Shown: positions 1-7,566, counted from the stretch's first letter. The stretch is DNA of 64,000 bases from Pseudomonas floridensis (GCF_002087235.1 NZ_MUIO01000009.1:62001-126000); one strand, 5' to 3'. Numbers and translations are program-made. The notes: generated by a model not told the origin, from the sequence alone.

Positions 1-2072
1 TGGTGAACAAACGCACAGAGGATGCCGGCGAGGATCTTCCACTGGTCACTGGCGACGACTTCGCACAGGGACTCTTTTATCGAGAGCCAAAATCCGACAG
101 TCAAAAAGGCTTGTGGTACTTCGATGGCCAGCCTCACAGAGTCATCATGCTGGATCGGCTGCGCGAAGCCCCGAAGACCGGCCACCTGACTGGCGAAACA
201 CGTAAAGGCGGTGATGCCTTGCATGCCCTGTTCGACAAGTTGCCGGAGGACACTGTGTTGGCCATCACCCTGGTCATCACCCCTCAGGACGTGCTGGAGG
301 CTCATCTTGAGAAGCTGGCACGCAAGTCGGTGGGTGACAACCAAGCTTCACTACTCACCCGCGAAGCGGTAAACGATGCCAGGAAACTGATCGGTCGTGA
401 GCACAAGCTGTACCGAGGCAGCATCGCCTTTTACCTCAAGGGAAATGACGAAGCACAGCTCACCGCGCGCAGCATGCAGTTGACCAACGCATTGCTGGGT
501 GCCGGTATGGAACCCGTAGCATCTGACGACGAGGTGGCCCCACTCAACAGCTACCTCCGTTGGCTTCCCGGGAACTTCGACGTCAATCAAAAGCGAGCCA
601 TGGACTGGTACGTGCAGATGATGCTCGCCCAGCATGTTGCAAACCTGTGCCCTGTGTGGGGTCGCTCCAGTGGTACCGGGCATCCTGGCATCACGCTATT
701 CAACCGTGGTGGGGCTCCACTGACATTTGATCCATTCAACAAGCTGGATCGTCAGATGAATGCCCACATGTTTCTGTTCGGCCCCACAGGGGCAGGTAAG
801 TCCGCCACGTTGAATAACCTGCTCAACCAGCTCATTGCGGTTTACGCTCCCCGCCTGTTCATCGTCGAGGCGGGTAACAGTTTCGGTCTACTCGGGGATT
901 TCGCGAAAAAGCTTGGGTTGACAGTCAACAGGATCAAGCTAGCCCCGAACTCAGGCGTTAGCCTGGCTCCGTTCGCCGACGCTATTCGCTTGGTAAACAC
1001 ACCGAGCCAGGTCAAGACCTTGGACGCTGATGACTTAGAGAGCTCTGACGAGGACATGAATGCCAAGCCCGATGAAGACGATGATGAACGGGATGTCCTC
1101 GGCGAGATGGAAATCGTAGCCCGTTTGATGATCACCGGCGGTGAGGAAAAAGAGGAAGCTCGGCTTACCCGGGCTGACCGCAGCGTAATCCGACAGTGCA
1201 TCCTTGCAGCGGCCAGAATTTGCTCCGACGCCGATCGCACCGTCCTCACGGAAGATGTCCGTAATGCGTTGCGCACGGCCGGGGAAGACACCTCCATCCC
1301 GGAGGGCAGACGCAATCGGATGCTTGAAATGGCCGAAGCCATGGACATGTTTTGCATGGGCGCCGACGGGGAGATGTTCAACCGTACCGGTACGCCTTGG
1401 CCTGAGGCAGATCTGACCATCGTCGACTTGGCCACCTACGCACGTGAGGGCTACAACGCCCAGTTGTCGATCGCTTACATCTCGCTGATCAACACCGTGA
1501 ACAACATAGCGGAGCGTGATCAGTACAAGGGCCGTCCTCTGGTCAACGTGACAGACGAAGGCCACATCATTACCAAAAACCCCCTCCTCGCCCCTTACAT
1601 TATGAAGATCACCAAAATGTGGCGAAAGCTCGGGGCCTGGTTCTGGCTGGCAACACAGAACATGGATGACTTTCCTCCCTCAACTGCACCAATGCTCAAC
1701 ATGATCGAGTGGTGGATCTGCTTGAACATGCCGCCTGACGAAGTGGAGAAGATCTCCCGTTTCCGTGAGCTCACACCTGCACAGAAGGGCTTGATGCTGT
1801 CAGCACGCAAAGAGAGCGGTAAATACACCGAAGGCGTGGTTCTTTCGAAATCGATGGAAGTGCTGTTTCGCGCTGTTCCGCCGAGCCTGTACCTGGCATT
1901 GGCCATGACCGAGCCTGAAGAGAAAAAACAGCGTTACGACCTGATGCAGTCCATGGGTGTCGACGAGTTGGGAGCTGCCTTGGAAGTAGCTGCAGATCTC
2001 GACCGGAAACGAGGTATTGAACCCCTGAACATTACATTCCCAACACCCCGTGCATTGGAGAACCTGGCATGA
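1..2072 (+). CDS. ICE conjugative transfer ATPase, VirB4/TraC type (PFL_4706 family), 5' partial
   Basis: This is the cytoplasmic ATPase that powers the type IV secretion channel of the element. About 690 codons are visible; the family is usually about 900 residues or more, so the 5' end lies before the window. A GTG at 3 is in frame but is probably internal. Numbered from that GTG, Walker A is GPTGAGKS at 260-267. A Walker B-like strand ending in VNVTDEGH and a following WLATQNMDD segment fit the VirB4/TraC core. An acidic insert (ESSDEDMNAKPDEDDDERD) lies between them. The stop overlaps the start of the next gene (2069), so the genes are probably translationally coupled. Confidence 0.85.
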   Translation, partial: VNKRTEDAGEDLPLVTGDDFAQGLFYREPKSDSQKGLWYFDGQPHRVIMLDRLREAPKTGHLTGETRKGGDALHALFDKLPEDTVLAITLVITPQDVLEAHLEKLARKSVGDNQASLLTREAVNDARKLIGREHKLYRGSIAFYLKGNDEAQLTARSMQLTNALLGAGMEPVASDDEVAPLNSYLRWLPGNFDVNQKRAMDWYVQMMLAQHVANLCPVWGRSSGTGHPGITLFNRGGAPLTFDPFNKLDRQMNAHMFLFGPTGAGKSATLNNLLNQLIAVYAPRLFIVEAGNSFGLLGDFAKKLGLTVNRIKLAPNSGVSLAPFADAIRLVNTPSQVKTLDADDLESSDEDMNAKPDEDDDERDVLGEMEIVARLMITGGEEKEEARLTRADRSVIRQCILAAARICSDADRTVLTEDVRNALRTAGEDTSIPEGRRNRMLEMAEAMDMFCMGADGEMFNRTGTPWPEADLTIVDLATYAREGYNAQLSIAYISLINTVNNIAERDQYKGRPLVNVTDEGHIITKNPLLAPYIMKITKMWRKLGAWFWLATQNMDDFPPSTAPMLNMIEWWICLNMPPDEVEKISRFRELTPAQKGLMLSARKESGKYTEGVVLSKSMEVLFRAVPPSLYLALAMTEPEEKKQRYDLMQSMGVDELGAALEVAADLDRKRGIEPLNITFPTPRALENLA

Positions 2073-2368
2073 GAGCCATGGATGCCCTGACTCAAAACCT
2101 GATCGACAGTCTGACTCAAATACTTCAGTGCCCGCAGGAAGACTCCCTGCTCGCATTGAAAATCTGCGCGCCGGTACTGATCGAGCACTTACAAGTCGTC
2201 AAACATGTAGCGGTAGATCGCCGAGAGATTCAGTCTCAACTGCACAAAGCTTTGGATCAGTGGCTTGAGCATCACCCTCAGCCTGAAAGCGCCCAGAAAG
2301 CTCTTCTGACGCTGCTGGATCAGGAGCTGCTGGCAAAACAGCTCCTCGACAAAGAGGCCTCCGCATGA
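2069..2368 (+). CDS. Small ICE protein of unknown function in the transfer operon
   Basis: A 99-residue, mostly helical, Leu-rich soluble protein with no signal peptide or membrane segment. Its ATG overlaps the stop of the TraC-like gene, and its own end overlaps the start of the DsbA-like gene by four bases. This tight packing argues that it is real and co-translated. A small gene in this slot is common in Pseudomonas ICEs of this family, but I recognise no domain. A structural or chaperone role in the mating apparatus is only an inference from position. Confidence 0.7.
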   Translation: MRAMDALTQNLIDSLTQILQCPQEDSLLALKICAPVLIEHLQVVKHVAVDRREIQSQLHKALDQWLEHHPQPESAQKALLTLLDQELLAKQLLDKEASA

Positions 2369-3048
2369 AGCGACCGACGCGCCGGCAAATCCTCTACTGC
2401 ATCGGTGCGGTCGCCTTGGCTATCTCACCTTTTCTGCTGACCGAGCTGCAGAATAAGCCTGGCGTCACAGGTGGCCCCGTGGCGCCGGCAGCCGATCAGA
2501 AGAGACAAAGTGGCGGATGGGTCTACGGGAGCCGTGAGGCGCGTTTCACCATCATCGAATATGCAGATCTGGAATGCCCCTACTGCAAGGATTACTTCCC
2601 ACGCCTCAAAGCCTGGATTGATCAGCATCCGGACGTGAATCTTCAGTGGCACCATCTGCCCCTACCTATGCATGAGCCTGCAGCGAGCTATGAGGCTCGG
2701 TGGGCTGAGTGCGCGGGGATTGAGAGAGGCAATGACGCTTTTTGGCTCGCAGTCGAGCTCATTTATCAGCGTACTCGGTCGAACGGTGCTGGAACTGCTG
2801 GCAATCCGCAGATCCCTGGCCTCGAAGATCGACAGCACTTCATTGATAACTGCGCTGCGAGTAACCCGTCTGTGCAACAGGCCGTCATTAGCCAGGCTCA
2901 CAAGGCGAGCCAGGACGGCATCACAGCCACCCCTACGCTGGTCATCAAGGACAAACAATCTGGCCGCTCGATCAAGCTGCAGGGTGCACCTGACGGTGAC
3001 GTGCTGCTCTCCGCAATGGACTGGCTGGCCAGCACGAGGGATAGATAA
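2365..3048 (+). CDS. DsbA-family thiol oxidoreductase of the ICE transfer operon
   Basis: A 227-residue protein with an N-terminal signal anchor (about residues 8-25, followed by a Gly/Pro/Ala linker). A thioredoxin-fold domain carries a C71-P-Y-C74 active site, and the cis-Pro loop is seen as ATPTLVI near the C terminus. Known DsbA-family enzymes form disulfides in periplasmic proteins; here the likely clients are Cys-rich mating-pair proteins such as the TraU-like product encoded at 8277. The ATG overlaps the upstream stop. In related elements the next gene is normally the PFL_4709-type gene, but here about 4.7 kb of cargo intervenes. Confidence 0.85.
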   Translation: MKRPTRRQILYCIGAVALAISPFLLTELQNKPGVTGGPVAPAADQKRQSGGWVYGSREARFTIIEYADLECPYCKDYFPRLKAWIDQHPDVNLQWHHLPLPMHEPAASYEARWAECAGIERGNDAFWLAVELIYQRTRSNGAGTAGNPQIPGLEDRQHFIDNCAASNPSVQQAVISQAHKASQDGITATPTLVIKDKQSGRSIKLQGAPDGDVLLSAMDWLASTRDR

Positions 3049-3156
3049 ATGAATCCAGCCTTTGAACAAGCCTTGCAAGCGCGCTTGCTTTGGATGCAGG
3101 TTTGCTTACTATTGCCAGCATTAAACTGTACGGATAGCCAAAAATCGCATAAATGA
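3049..3156 (+). pseudogene. Short ORF directly after the DsbA-like gene, possible remnant of a disrupted operon gene
   Basis: An ATG follows the DsbA-like stop with no gap and opens a 35-codon frame beginning MNPAFEQALQARL, ending in TGA at 3154-3156. The zero-gap position is typical of genes in this tightly packed operon, but the product is far too short for a mating protein and has no recognised domain. It may be the start of a gene cut off where the cargo entered. It could equally be a chance ORF. Confidence 0.3.
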
Positions 3157-3245
3157 CCTCTGTAGGATAAGGGACGGCAATGAGTTAGTTCGCCATGGTG
3201 GCTAACGTTTTTTTAATGCACAAGAAAGTCAAGAGAGAACTTCTG

Positions 3246-3764
3246 ATGTCTCGTATATTTTTTTCTGTTTGCCTGATGGGCATATTAGGCTTGCTGCAAG
3301 GTTGCTCTAGCGGTCCATCACTAGACCATCAGCCCTACTATCGAGGGCCGGCAGAAGCAAATAATGATAGCGCAACTGTCTACGTTTATCGTCCGATACA
3401 CAGAGCTGCTCGCCACGTAACCCTGTATATCGAAATTGATGAACAGCAAGTGGCCGAGCTACCTTCTGGTGGCTACCTGAAGCTCCAACTGCCTGAGGGC
3501 ACCCACGTCTTTGAGGCTAAAACTCCGCCGTTAGGCGGCTCCTTTATCGGAGACCGTTTCAATCTCACCGTCCAAAAAGGGAACGTATATTTCATCGCCG
3601 GTCAAATCAGTGGAGAGCCCCCTTCTGACAATCAGACGCTCGGTATTCTTAAGGATGGCCTCTTTGGTGGAGAACGGCTTTTTTTCCGATGGGCTATGGT
3701 CCCGCGAGAAATAGCTGAGAAGAGGATGAGCTTTTGCCGTCTTGTGCCCCCTATGCCAATTTAG
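3246..3764 (+). CDS. DUF2846-like lipoprotein
   Basis: The ATG at 3246 is chosen over an upstream in-frame start (3195) because it puts a good signal peptide at the N terminus and has an AGAGAGAA stretch before it. The lipobox is LLQGC, so the mature protein should start at a lipidated Cys. The mature part begins with a strand ATVYVYRP, then an ELPSGGYLKLQLPEGTHVF block, which fits the DUF2846 pattern of small beta-rich envelope lipoproteins. Function is unknown. It is the first cargo gene after the interrupted transfer operon and stands alone on the plus strand. Confidence 0.7.
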   Translation: MSRIFFSVCLMGILGLLQGCSSGPSLDHQPYYRGPAEANNDSATVYVYRPIHRAARHVTLYIEIDEQQVAELPSGGYLKLQLPEGTHVFEAKTPPLGGSFIGDRFNLTVQKGNVYFIAGQISGEPPSDNQTLGILKDGLFGGERLFFRWAMVPREIAEKRMSFCRLVPPMPI

Positions 3765-4025
3765 AATAGTCTCGCTGTACCGATTGCGCCCCTTGACACA
3801 ACTGGCGGACTTGTAAGAACCTGGATAGGTAACTTCAGCTTCAAACCCGTAATGAGGGCTACCTACTAGTGGCCTCGACGCAGCTAGCTGCGTGAACGTC
3901 CCCAAAGCTCGCAAAGCAACCGGAAGCGCGAGCAGCCAACTGACGTTGGTGGCTGCACACTCCTCACTTCATCTACCCAATGGGAATCCTCCCATTGGGC
4001 CGGGTTCCCGTTTCGAGAACCCTAC
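3765..4025. promoter_or_regulatory. Dyad-rich leader upstream of the methyltransferase gene
   Basis: No gene is seen here. The stretch holds a perfect 16-bp palindrome ACGCAGCTAGCTGCGT (3878-3893) and a GCAGCCA/TGGCTGC hairpin (about 3930-3956). It also holds a perfect 10-bp inverted repeat CCCAATGGGA/TCCCATTGGG (3976-3985 and 3990-3999) and a GGGTTC/GAACCC hairpin (4002-4022) that ends four bases before the methyltransferase ATG. No clear Shine-Dalgarno is visible at that ATG. The layout suggests an operator or a structured mRNA leader, but this is inference. Confidence 0.45.
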
Positions 4026-5441
4026 ATGAATACCTTCTCACTGCTCATCACCCCTAAAATTGGGGAAGCCCGCGGCGTCCCACGTATTTGGCTTGAGGGC
4101 CAAAAACTATTGAATGCCGGCATCGAAATAGGAACTCGCTTTTCACTCATCCGCCCAGAAGGACAGACCAGGCTGGAACTCGTGCCTGCCACATCACCAG
4201 AGCTCAACACAGGCGATGTCACGGTCTCCAGGCGGGTTAAAAATGGAATCACGACGCCTCTCATCGAGATCCGGACAGCCCTACTCAGAAGCTTGTTCAA
4301 GACCGCAGAGAAAGTCCGAGTTGTCATTCGTTTGGGAAGGATCGTCATCACCCCCCTCGACAATGACAAGAGGATTGAAGAGCGCCTGGCGCGACTGAAG
4401 CGCAAGCTCGATGCACAAGAACCACTGGCGGTATGCAGTCTGTTCCACGGTGGAGGCGTGCTGGATCGTGCGATACACGCCGGCCTGGCACGCTCAGGAA
4501 TTGATACGTTTGTCAGGATTGGTATTGAGGTTGAAGATCAGTACCTGGACGCCAGCTTGCGCAACAACCCGATGCTTTGGCGAGACACTTCATTCGCAAT
4601 CTGTGCAGATGTTCGGGACGTGCAACGCGGCACGGGTACCCCGGAATGTGACTTGGTTGTTGCGGGCATTCCTTGTACTGGAGCCTCCCGTGCAGGCAAG
4701 GCCAAAAACAAACTCAGTTCAGCCGAACAACATCCGTCCGCAGGCTCGTTATTCATAGACTTTCTGGACTTTGTCCGGTACTCCAACCCAGTCATGGCAA
4801 TCGTCGAAAATGTACCTGATTACCAGACCAGCACTTCGATGGAAGTGATCAGATCTGTGTTGAAGTCATTGGGCTACCGGCTGTTCGAGTGCATCCTCGA
4901 CGGAGCAGTGTTCGGGGCATTCGAAAGCAGGTCCAGGATGGCTTTGGTTGCATACACGGAGGGGGCTTTTGAGCCTTTGACACTGGATCAGATCACCCCT
5001 CTTCGCACAAAAGAGCGCTCACTCAAGGATCTCATGGACGCTGTGCCAGAAACTGATGAAAGCTGGAAGTGCTATGACTACCTGGGACGTAAAGAGGAGC
5101 GCGATATCGCCAGCGGCAAGGGCTTTCGCAGGCAACTACTGACACCTGAAGCAACCTCATGCGGTTGTATTGGGCGTGGGTACGCGAAGGCAAGATCGAC
5201 AGAACCATTTATTCGACACCCAAGAAACCCGGCGCTCAGCAGGCTTCTGACGGTAAGCGAACATGCTCGCGTCAAAACCATACCGGTTGAGATCGTTGAA
5301 GGAGTATCCAACACCACAGGCCACGAAATACTGGGCCAATCTGTCATCTATACCGCTTTCGAAGCGATAGCGGCCGCTGTAGGAAAGTTGATAACGAAGC
5401 TGCACAGAACTGCCAGTCCGGCAAGTGCGATGGCGGCTTGA
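4026..5441 (+). CDS. DNA (cytosine-5) methyltransferase with an N-terminal extra domain
   Basis: The 471-residue protein transfers methyl groups to C5 of cytosine in DNA. Motif I is SLFHGGGVLDRAI (138-150). Motif IV is AGIPCTGASRAG with catalytic Cys217, motif VI is ENV (261-263), and motif VIII is SRSRMALVAY (301-310). Near the C terminus are motif IX RLLTVSEHARVKTIP and motif X GQSVIYTAFEAIAAAV. The first 125 residues precede the catalytic core and are beta-rich with a basic linker (KRIEERLARLKRKL); I do not recognise this part. No restriction endonuclease gene is adjacent, so it looks like an orphan enzyme, perhaps protecting the ICE from host restriction or acting in regulation. Confidence 0.85.
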   Translation: MNTFSLLITPKIGEARGVPRIWLEGQKLLNAGIEIGTRFSLIRPEGQTRLELVPATSPELNTGDVTVSRRVKNGITTPLIEIRTALLRSLFKTAEKVRVVIRLGRIVITPLDNDKRIEERLARLKRKLDAQEPLAVCSLFHGGGVLDRAIHAGLARSGIDTFVRIGIEVEDQYLDASLRNNPMLWRDTSFAICADVRDVQRGTGTPECDLVVAGIPCTGASRAGKAKNKLSSAEQHPSAGSLFIDFLDFVRYSNPVMAIVENVPDYQTSTSMEVIRSVLKSLGYRLFECILDGAVFGAFESRSRMALVAYTEGAFEPLTLDQITPLRTKERSLKDLMDAVPETDESWKCYDYLGRKEERDIASGKGFRRQLLTPEATSCGCIGRGYAKARSTEPFIRHPRNPALSRLLTVSEHARVKTIPVEIVEGVSNTTGHEILGQSVIYTAFEAIAAAVGKLITKLHRTASPASAMAA

Positions 5442-5445
5442 AAAC

Positions 5446-5473
5446 GTCCGGCCTACCTTACGGGTAGCGCCGG
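5446..5473. terminator. Hairpin between convergent genes
   Basis: A CTACC-TTAC-GGGTAG stem flanked by CGGC/GCCG lies in the 49-bp gap between the methyltransferase (plus) and the first small minus-strand gene. It has no clear T-tract. A shared terminator is the likeliest reading. Confidence 0.35.
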
Positions 5474-5490
5474 CCTATACTCGATGGGTT

Positions 5491-5706
5491 TCAACGCCGG
5501 CCATAGAGCTTGTTGAGTTTCCGAACTTGTACTATGCATACAACCGCAAATACAGCGCAGATGGCCAAGAATACAAGCTCCGGGGTCCCTGTATTGTCCC
5601 AGCCGGTCATTGCGCTAAACGAGTCATACCCCAATGCTACCGCACCGGCCACGACAGCAGCCGTCCCCCCAAAAATGAGCACTAAATAAAGCAGAAACGT
5701 TTTCAT
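5491..5706 (-). CDS. Small membrane protein, two predicted TM segments
   Basis: A 71-residue protein with two hydrophobic helices (about residues 3-25 and 42-60) and a basic C-terminal tail ending KLNKLYGRR. No known family is recognised. It is the most promoter-distal of six small genes on the minus strand that run from 7189 down to 5491. Its start has AAACG rather than a strong ribosome site. The topology suggests an inner-membrane protein; any link to entry exclusion or to the mating apparatus is only a guess. Confidence 0.5.
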   Translation of the reverse strand: MKTFLLYLVLIFGGTAAVVAGAVALGYDSFSAMTGWDNTGTPELVFLAICAVFAVVCIVQVRKLNKLYGRR

Positions 5707-5715
5707 CGTATCACC

Positions 5716-5967
5716 CTACTGTTTGTCCAGGTCAGCCGCCACCCAGCCTTTTGCACCATTATAGTCATCACCTCCAGCGGCGATGAAAATGTGGCCAGTT
5801 TCATCCACTGCGAATACACCTGGGCGCTCATGGCTCGCGTCGCGCAATGAATCCTTCCAACCGTACACAGTGCCTTGCCAGATCATCACTATGCCGCCAC
5901 GGTGATCCTGGTTGATCTTTCGCCACTTATTGGCAGTTGCGCGCAAGGCTTCATAGAGATTGGTCAT
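5716..5967 (-). CDS. Conserved-type small ICE protein of unknown function
   Basis: The ATG at 5967 (MTNLYEALRATANKW) is preferred to a start at 6042 because it leaves a gap to the upstream gene and has an AGGA sequence upstream. The 83-residue soluble product contains VYGWKDSLRDASHERPG, then VDETGHIFIAAGGDDYNGA. I recall similar GWK..LRD...ERPG proteins from other Pseudomonas plasmids and islands, but no function is attached to them. It belongs to the same minus-strand group as its neighbours. Confidence 0.55.
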   Translation of the reverse strand: MTNLYEALRATANKWRKINQDHRGGIVMIWQGTVYGWKDSLRDASHERPGVFAVDETGHIFIAAGGDDYNGAKGWVAADLDKQ

Positions 5968-6020
5968 GCCTGAATTTCCTGTTCGGATAGGACCTTGCGG
6001 CAATAGTCGGTCCAGATTAC

Positions 6021-6245
6021 TTACTCTGGACCACCATCCCACTTTGAAACGGCCACTTTCAATTCTGCATCAAGCATTTCGCATTGCTCATTACCCAGCA
6101 AATTCTCTGCCTGCAAAGCCCCTATCCAACCCTGAGCTTCAGCCGCACTGTGGAACATCACCTCACGGTCGCCAGCTATGGCCACCTGCTCGATGCGCTG
6201 ACGGGCCCGTTCCAAGATTTGGGCAATCGGGTCAATGTCTTTCAT
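6021..6245 (-). CDS. Small hypothetical protein
   Basis: A 74-residue soluble protein (MKDIDPIAQILERAR...) that is helical and acidic overall and ends SKWDGGPE. The ATG at 6245 has a CGGAA-type upstream sequence of moderate quality. No domain is recognised. It is spaced 53 bp from the next small gene and 63 bp from the previous one, all on the minus strand, which suits a single transcript. Confidence 0.5.
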   Translation of the reverse strand: MKDIDPIAQILERARQRIEQVAIAGDREVMFHSAAEAQGWIGALQAENLLGNEQCEMLDAELKVAVSKWDGGPE

Positions 6246-6308
6246 CGTCTATTTTCCGCTCTGAGTGGGGCTATCGACAGCCGAATCGTTGATAGGCAGT
6301 CCTGCGTA

Positions 6309-6497
6309 TCATACCAATGACTTTTCACGCAGCACTTCAAAGACCTCGCGCGCAAAGGCTGCCATCATCAGAATTGTTCCCAAGAGCAGAGCGATAATAC
6401 CTGCCTCGGTGTATGCCAGATCTGCAGTGCGCTGCCCTGCTTCCCCCAGACCTATTGAAGCCAAAACCGCAATCAATTGAGTCAATGCTAATTTCAT
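6309..6497 (-). CDS. Small hydrophobic protein
   Basis: A 62-residue protein with an N-terminal hydrophobic stretch that could be a signal peptide (MKLALTQLIAVLASIGLG) and a second membrane helix (AGIIALLLGTILMMAAFA). It ends in a charged tail, REVFEVLREKS. An AAGGA ribosome site lies six bases upstream of the ATG, which supports it as a real gene. No family is recognised. A single-pass or signal-processed small membrane protein is the safest description. Confidence 0.5.
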   Translation of the reverse strand: MKLALTQLIAVLASIGLGEAGQRTADLAYTEAGIIALLLGTILMMAAFAREVFEVLREKSLV

Positions 6498-6631
6498 AAG
6501 ACGTTCCTTCTGTCTTTTTGGTGTAAAAGTCGTGTGTTTCTACCGGCCAGGCCCCGCACGAAGCGAGGCTTGGAGTGAAGCTGAGCGGCAGCCAGGCCGG
6601 CGGTAGGTACTGAGTGCGATAAGGTCTTTTC

Positions 6632-6895
6632 CTATGCAACTGCGTGCCCTGCAACAACAGTGCAGTGGTCAAGGGATACAGCACCCGAAACATCCTCCAC
6701 CATGATAACCGGCTCGCAGCACATGACGTATGCCTTGCCGCGGGTTTTGGTCTTGATTTTTTCACCAGAGCCCAACAGCTCCTCGTAAAATACGGCCGCC
6801 CCTTCAGGGTGCGTGGTGTTCCAGTCGTGGCACTGGGCCTTAGCAGCGGTTTCCTGCTCACGCAGGGTCATGTTTTTGCGTTTCGGTAGAGGCAT
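6632..6895 (-). CDS. Small hypothetical protein
   Basis: An 87-residue soluble protein with a basic start (MPLPKRKNMTLREQE) and a C-terminal part rich in strands, containing KAYVMCCEPVIMVEDVSG. GAAGGG lies seven bases upstream of the ATG. A 7-bp inverted repeat, GGATGCC/GGCATCC (6918-6936), sits about 25 bp upstream of the start and could be a terminator for the preceding gene or an RNA control element. No domain is recognised. A 134-bp hairpin-rich gap separates it from the next gene. Confidence 0.5.
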   Translation of the reverse strand: MPLPKRKNMTLREQETAAKAQCHDWNTTHPEGAAVFYEELLGSGEKIKTKTRGKAYVMCCEPVIMVEDVSGAVSLDHCTVVAGHAVA

Positions 6896-6997
6896 CGGGT
6901 CAGCCCTTCAAGGAGTTGGATGCCAAAGGGGCATCCTTCTACGGCCTCTGCCCCGCTTTTGATGGCAGGGCTAGTGGTGTAGATGGACGATATTTGC

Positions 6998-7189
6998 TCA
7001 AAGAATGAAGGGCTCGTTGTTGCCCCATTCCTGAAAGTAATGCTGGAAGGTCTTGCGGTCAGTACCGATGTACCCCAACTTCACGCCCGGCCAGCGTGCA
7101 TGAGCAACTTCAAATGCCACTTCCAGCGATAGGTGACAGAGTATGTGCTCTAGTGCAGGACGCTTGATTTTATGCGGCTTGGAACTCAC
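6998..7189 (-). CDS. Small hypothetical protein, first gene of the minus-strand cargo group
   Basis: A 63-residue basic protein starting with GTG (MSSKPHKIKRPALEHILCHL). A GGGGG-type ribosome site precedes the GTG. It is the gene nearest to the two operator-like sites at 7225-7242 and 7259-7276, which sit 36-87 bp upstream of its start. It is therefore a likely direct target of the PapB-like regulator. No domain is recognised. The small size and weak start keep confidence moderate. Confidence 0.45.
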   Translation of the reverse strand: MSSKPHKIKRPALEHILCHLSLEVAFEVAHARWPGVKLGYIGTDRKTFQHYFQEWGNNEPFIL

Positions 7190-7224
7190 TTGCTGCCCCC
7201 AGTGATTCGATTGAATGAGGACAC

Positions 7225-7242
7225 ATTACCGTATTCGGAAAT
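7225..7242. promoter_or_regulatory. Operator-like dyad, copy 1
   Basis: ATTACCGTATTCGGAAAT matches the form WTTACCG-N4-CGGAAAT, an imperfect dyad (ATTxCCG...CGGxAAT). It lies 36 bp upstream of the GTG of the small gene at 7189 and just past the 3' end of the PapB-like gene. Binding by the PapB-like protein is inferred from position. Confidence 0.55.
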
Positions 7243-7258
7243 ACTCTGGAAGCTTTTT

Positions 7259-7276
7259 ATTTCCGTTATCGGTAAT
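7259..7276. promoter_or_regulatory. Operator-like dyad, copy 2 (inverted)
   Basis: ATTTCCGTTATCGGTAAT is the reverse complement of ATTACCGATAACGGAAAT, so it is the same dyad in opposite orientation to copy 1. Its centre is 34 bp from that of copy 1, and it overlaps the last codons and stop of the PapB-like gene. Confidence 0.55.
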
Positions 7277-7517
7277 ACTTTGATGCATCCTCAAGACGCC
7301 CACTCATGACCTGTAACGCTGCAGCCTTCCGAGACAGCAAGCTCTGATTCACGCCAGTCTGTTGGATTGCATCCCGCTGAGACAGGCCGTCGACGAAATG
7401 CGCACGCAGCGCTGCCTCAAGCATCTTCCCTCTGATTCCGGTAAACGACAGCAGCACGTCGAAGTGCTGAGACGTGACCTTGCCTGGGATCAACCCTGAC
7501 TCTTTGAGCTGCGACAT
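7266..7517 (-). CDS. PapB/FocB-family transcriptional regulator
   Basis: The 83-residue product matches the PapB-type pattern across its length: LIPGKVTSQHFDVLLSFTGI, then IRGKMLEAALRAHFVDG and a helix-turn-helix (about 43-66, GLSQRDAIQQTGVNQSLLSR), ending DASKYYR. PapB-type proteins are known to bind DNA as oligomers and control fimbrial operons; KorA/TrfB plasmid repressors share a similar helix-turn-helix. The ATG at 7517 is chosen because GGAG lies seven bases upstream; a TTG start at 7547 would read through the promoter region. Three copies of one dyad flank the gene, which suggests autoregulation and control of the small genes downstream. Confidence 0.75.
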   Translation of the reverse strand: MSQLKESGLIPGKVTSQHFDVLLSFTGIRGKMLEAALRAHFVDGLSQRDAIQQTGVNQSLLSRKAAALQVMSGRLEDASKYYR

Positions 7518-7548
7518 CGAAACTCCAGACAAACAATGGACCAGCAAC

Positions 7549-7566
7549 TTTACCGTAATCGGAAAT
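7549..7566. promoter_or_regulatory. Operator-like dyad, copy 3, upstream of the PapB-like gene
   Basis: TTTACCGTAATCGGAAAT is the same dyad as at 7225 and lies 32 bp upstream of the ATG of the PapB-like gene. This is where an autoregulatory operator would sit. A shorter core, CCGATAACGG (7731-7740), recurs upstream of the PFL_4709-type gene without the AT arms. Confidence 0.55.

Noticed and set aside
3195..3245. Longer N terminus for the DUF2846-like lipoprotein
   Set aside because: It would place 17 residues before the signal peptide; the ATG at 3246 gives a normal lipoprotein signal.
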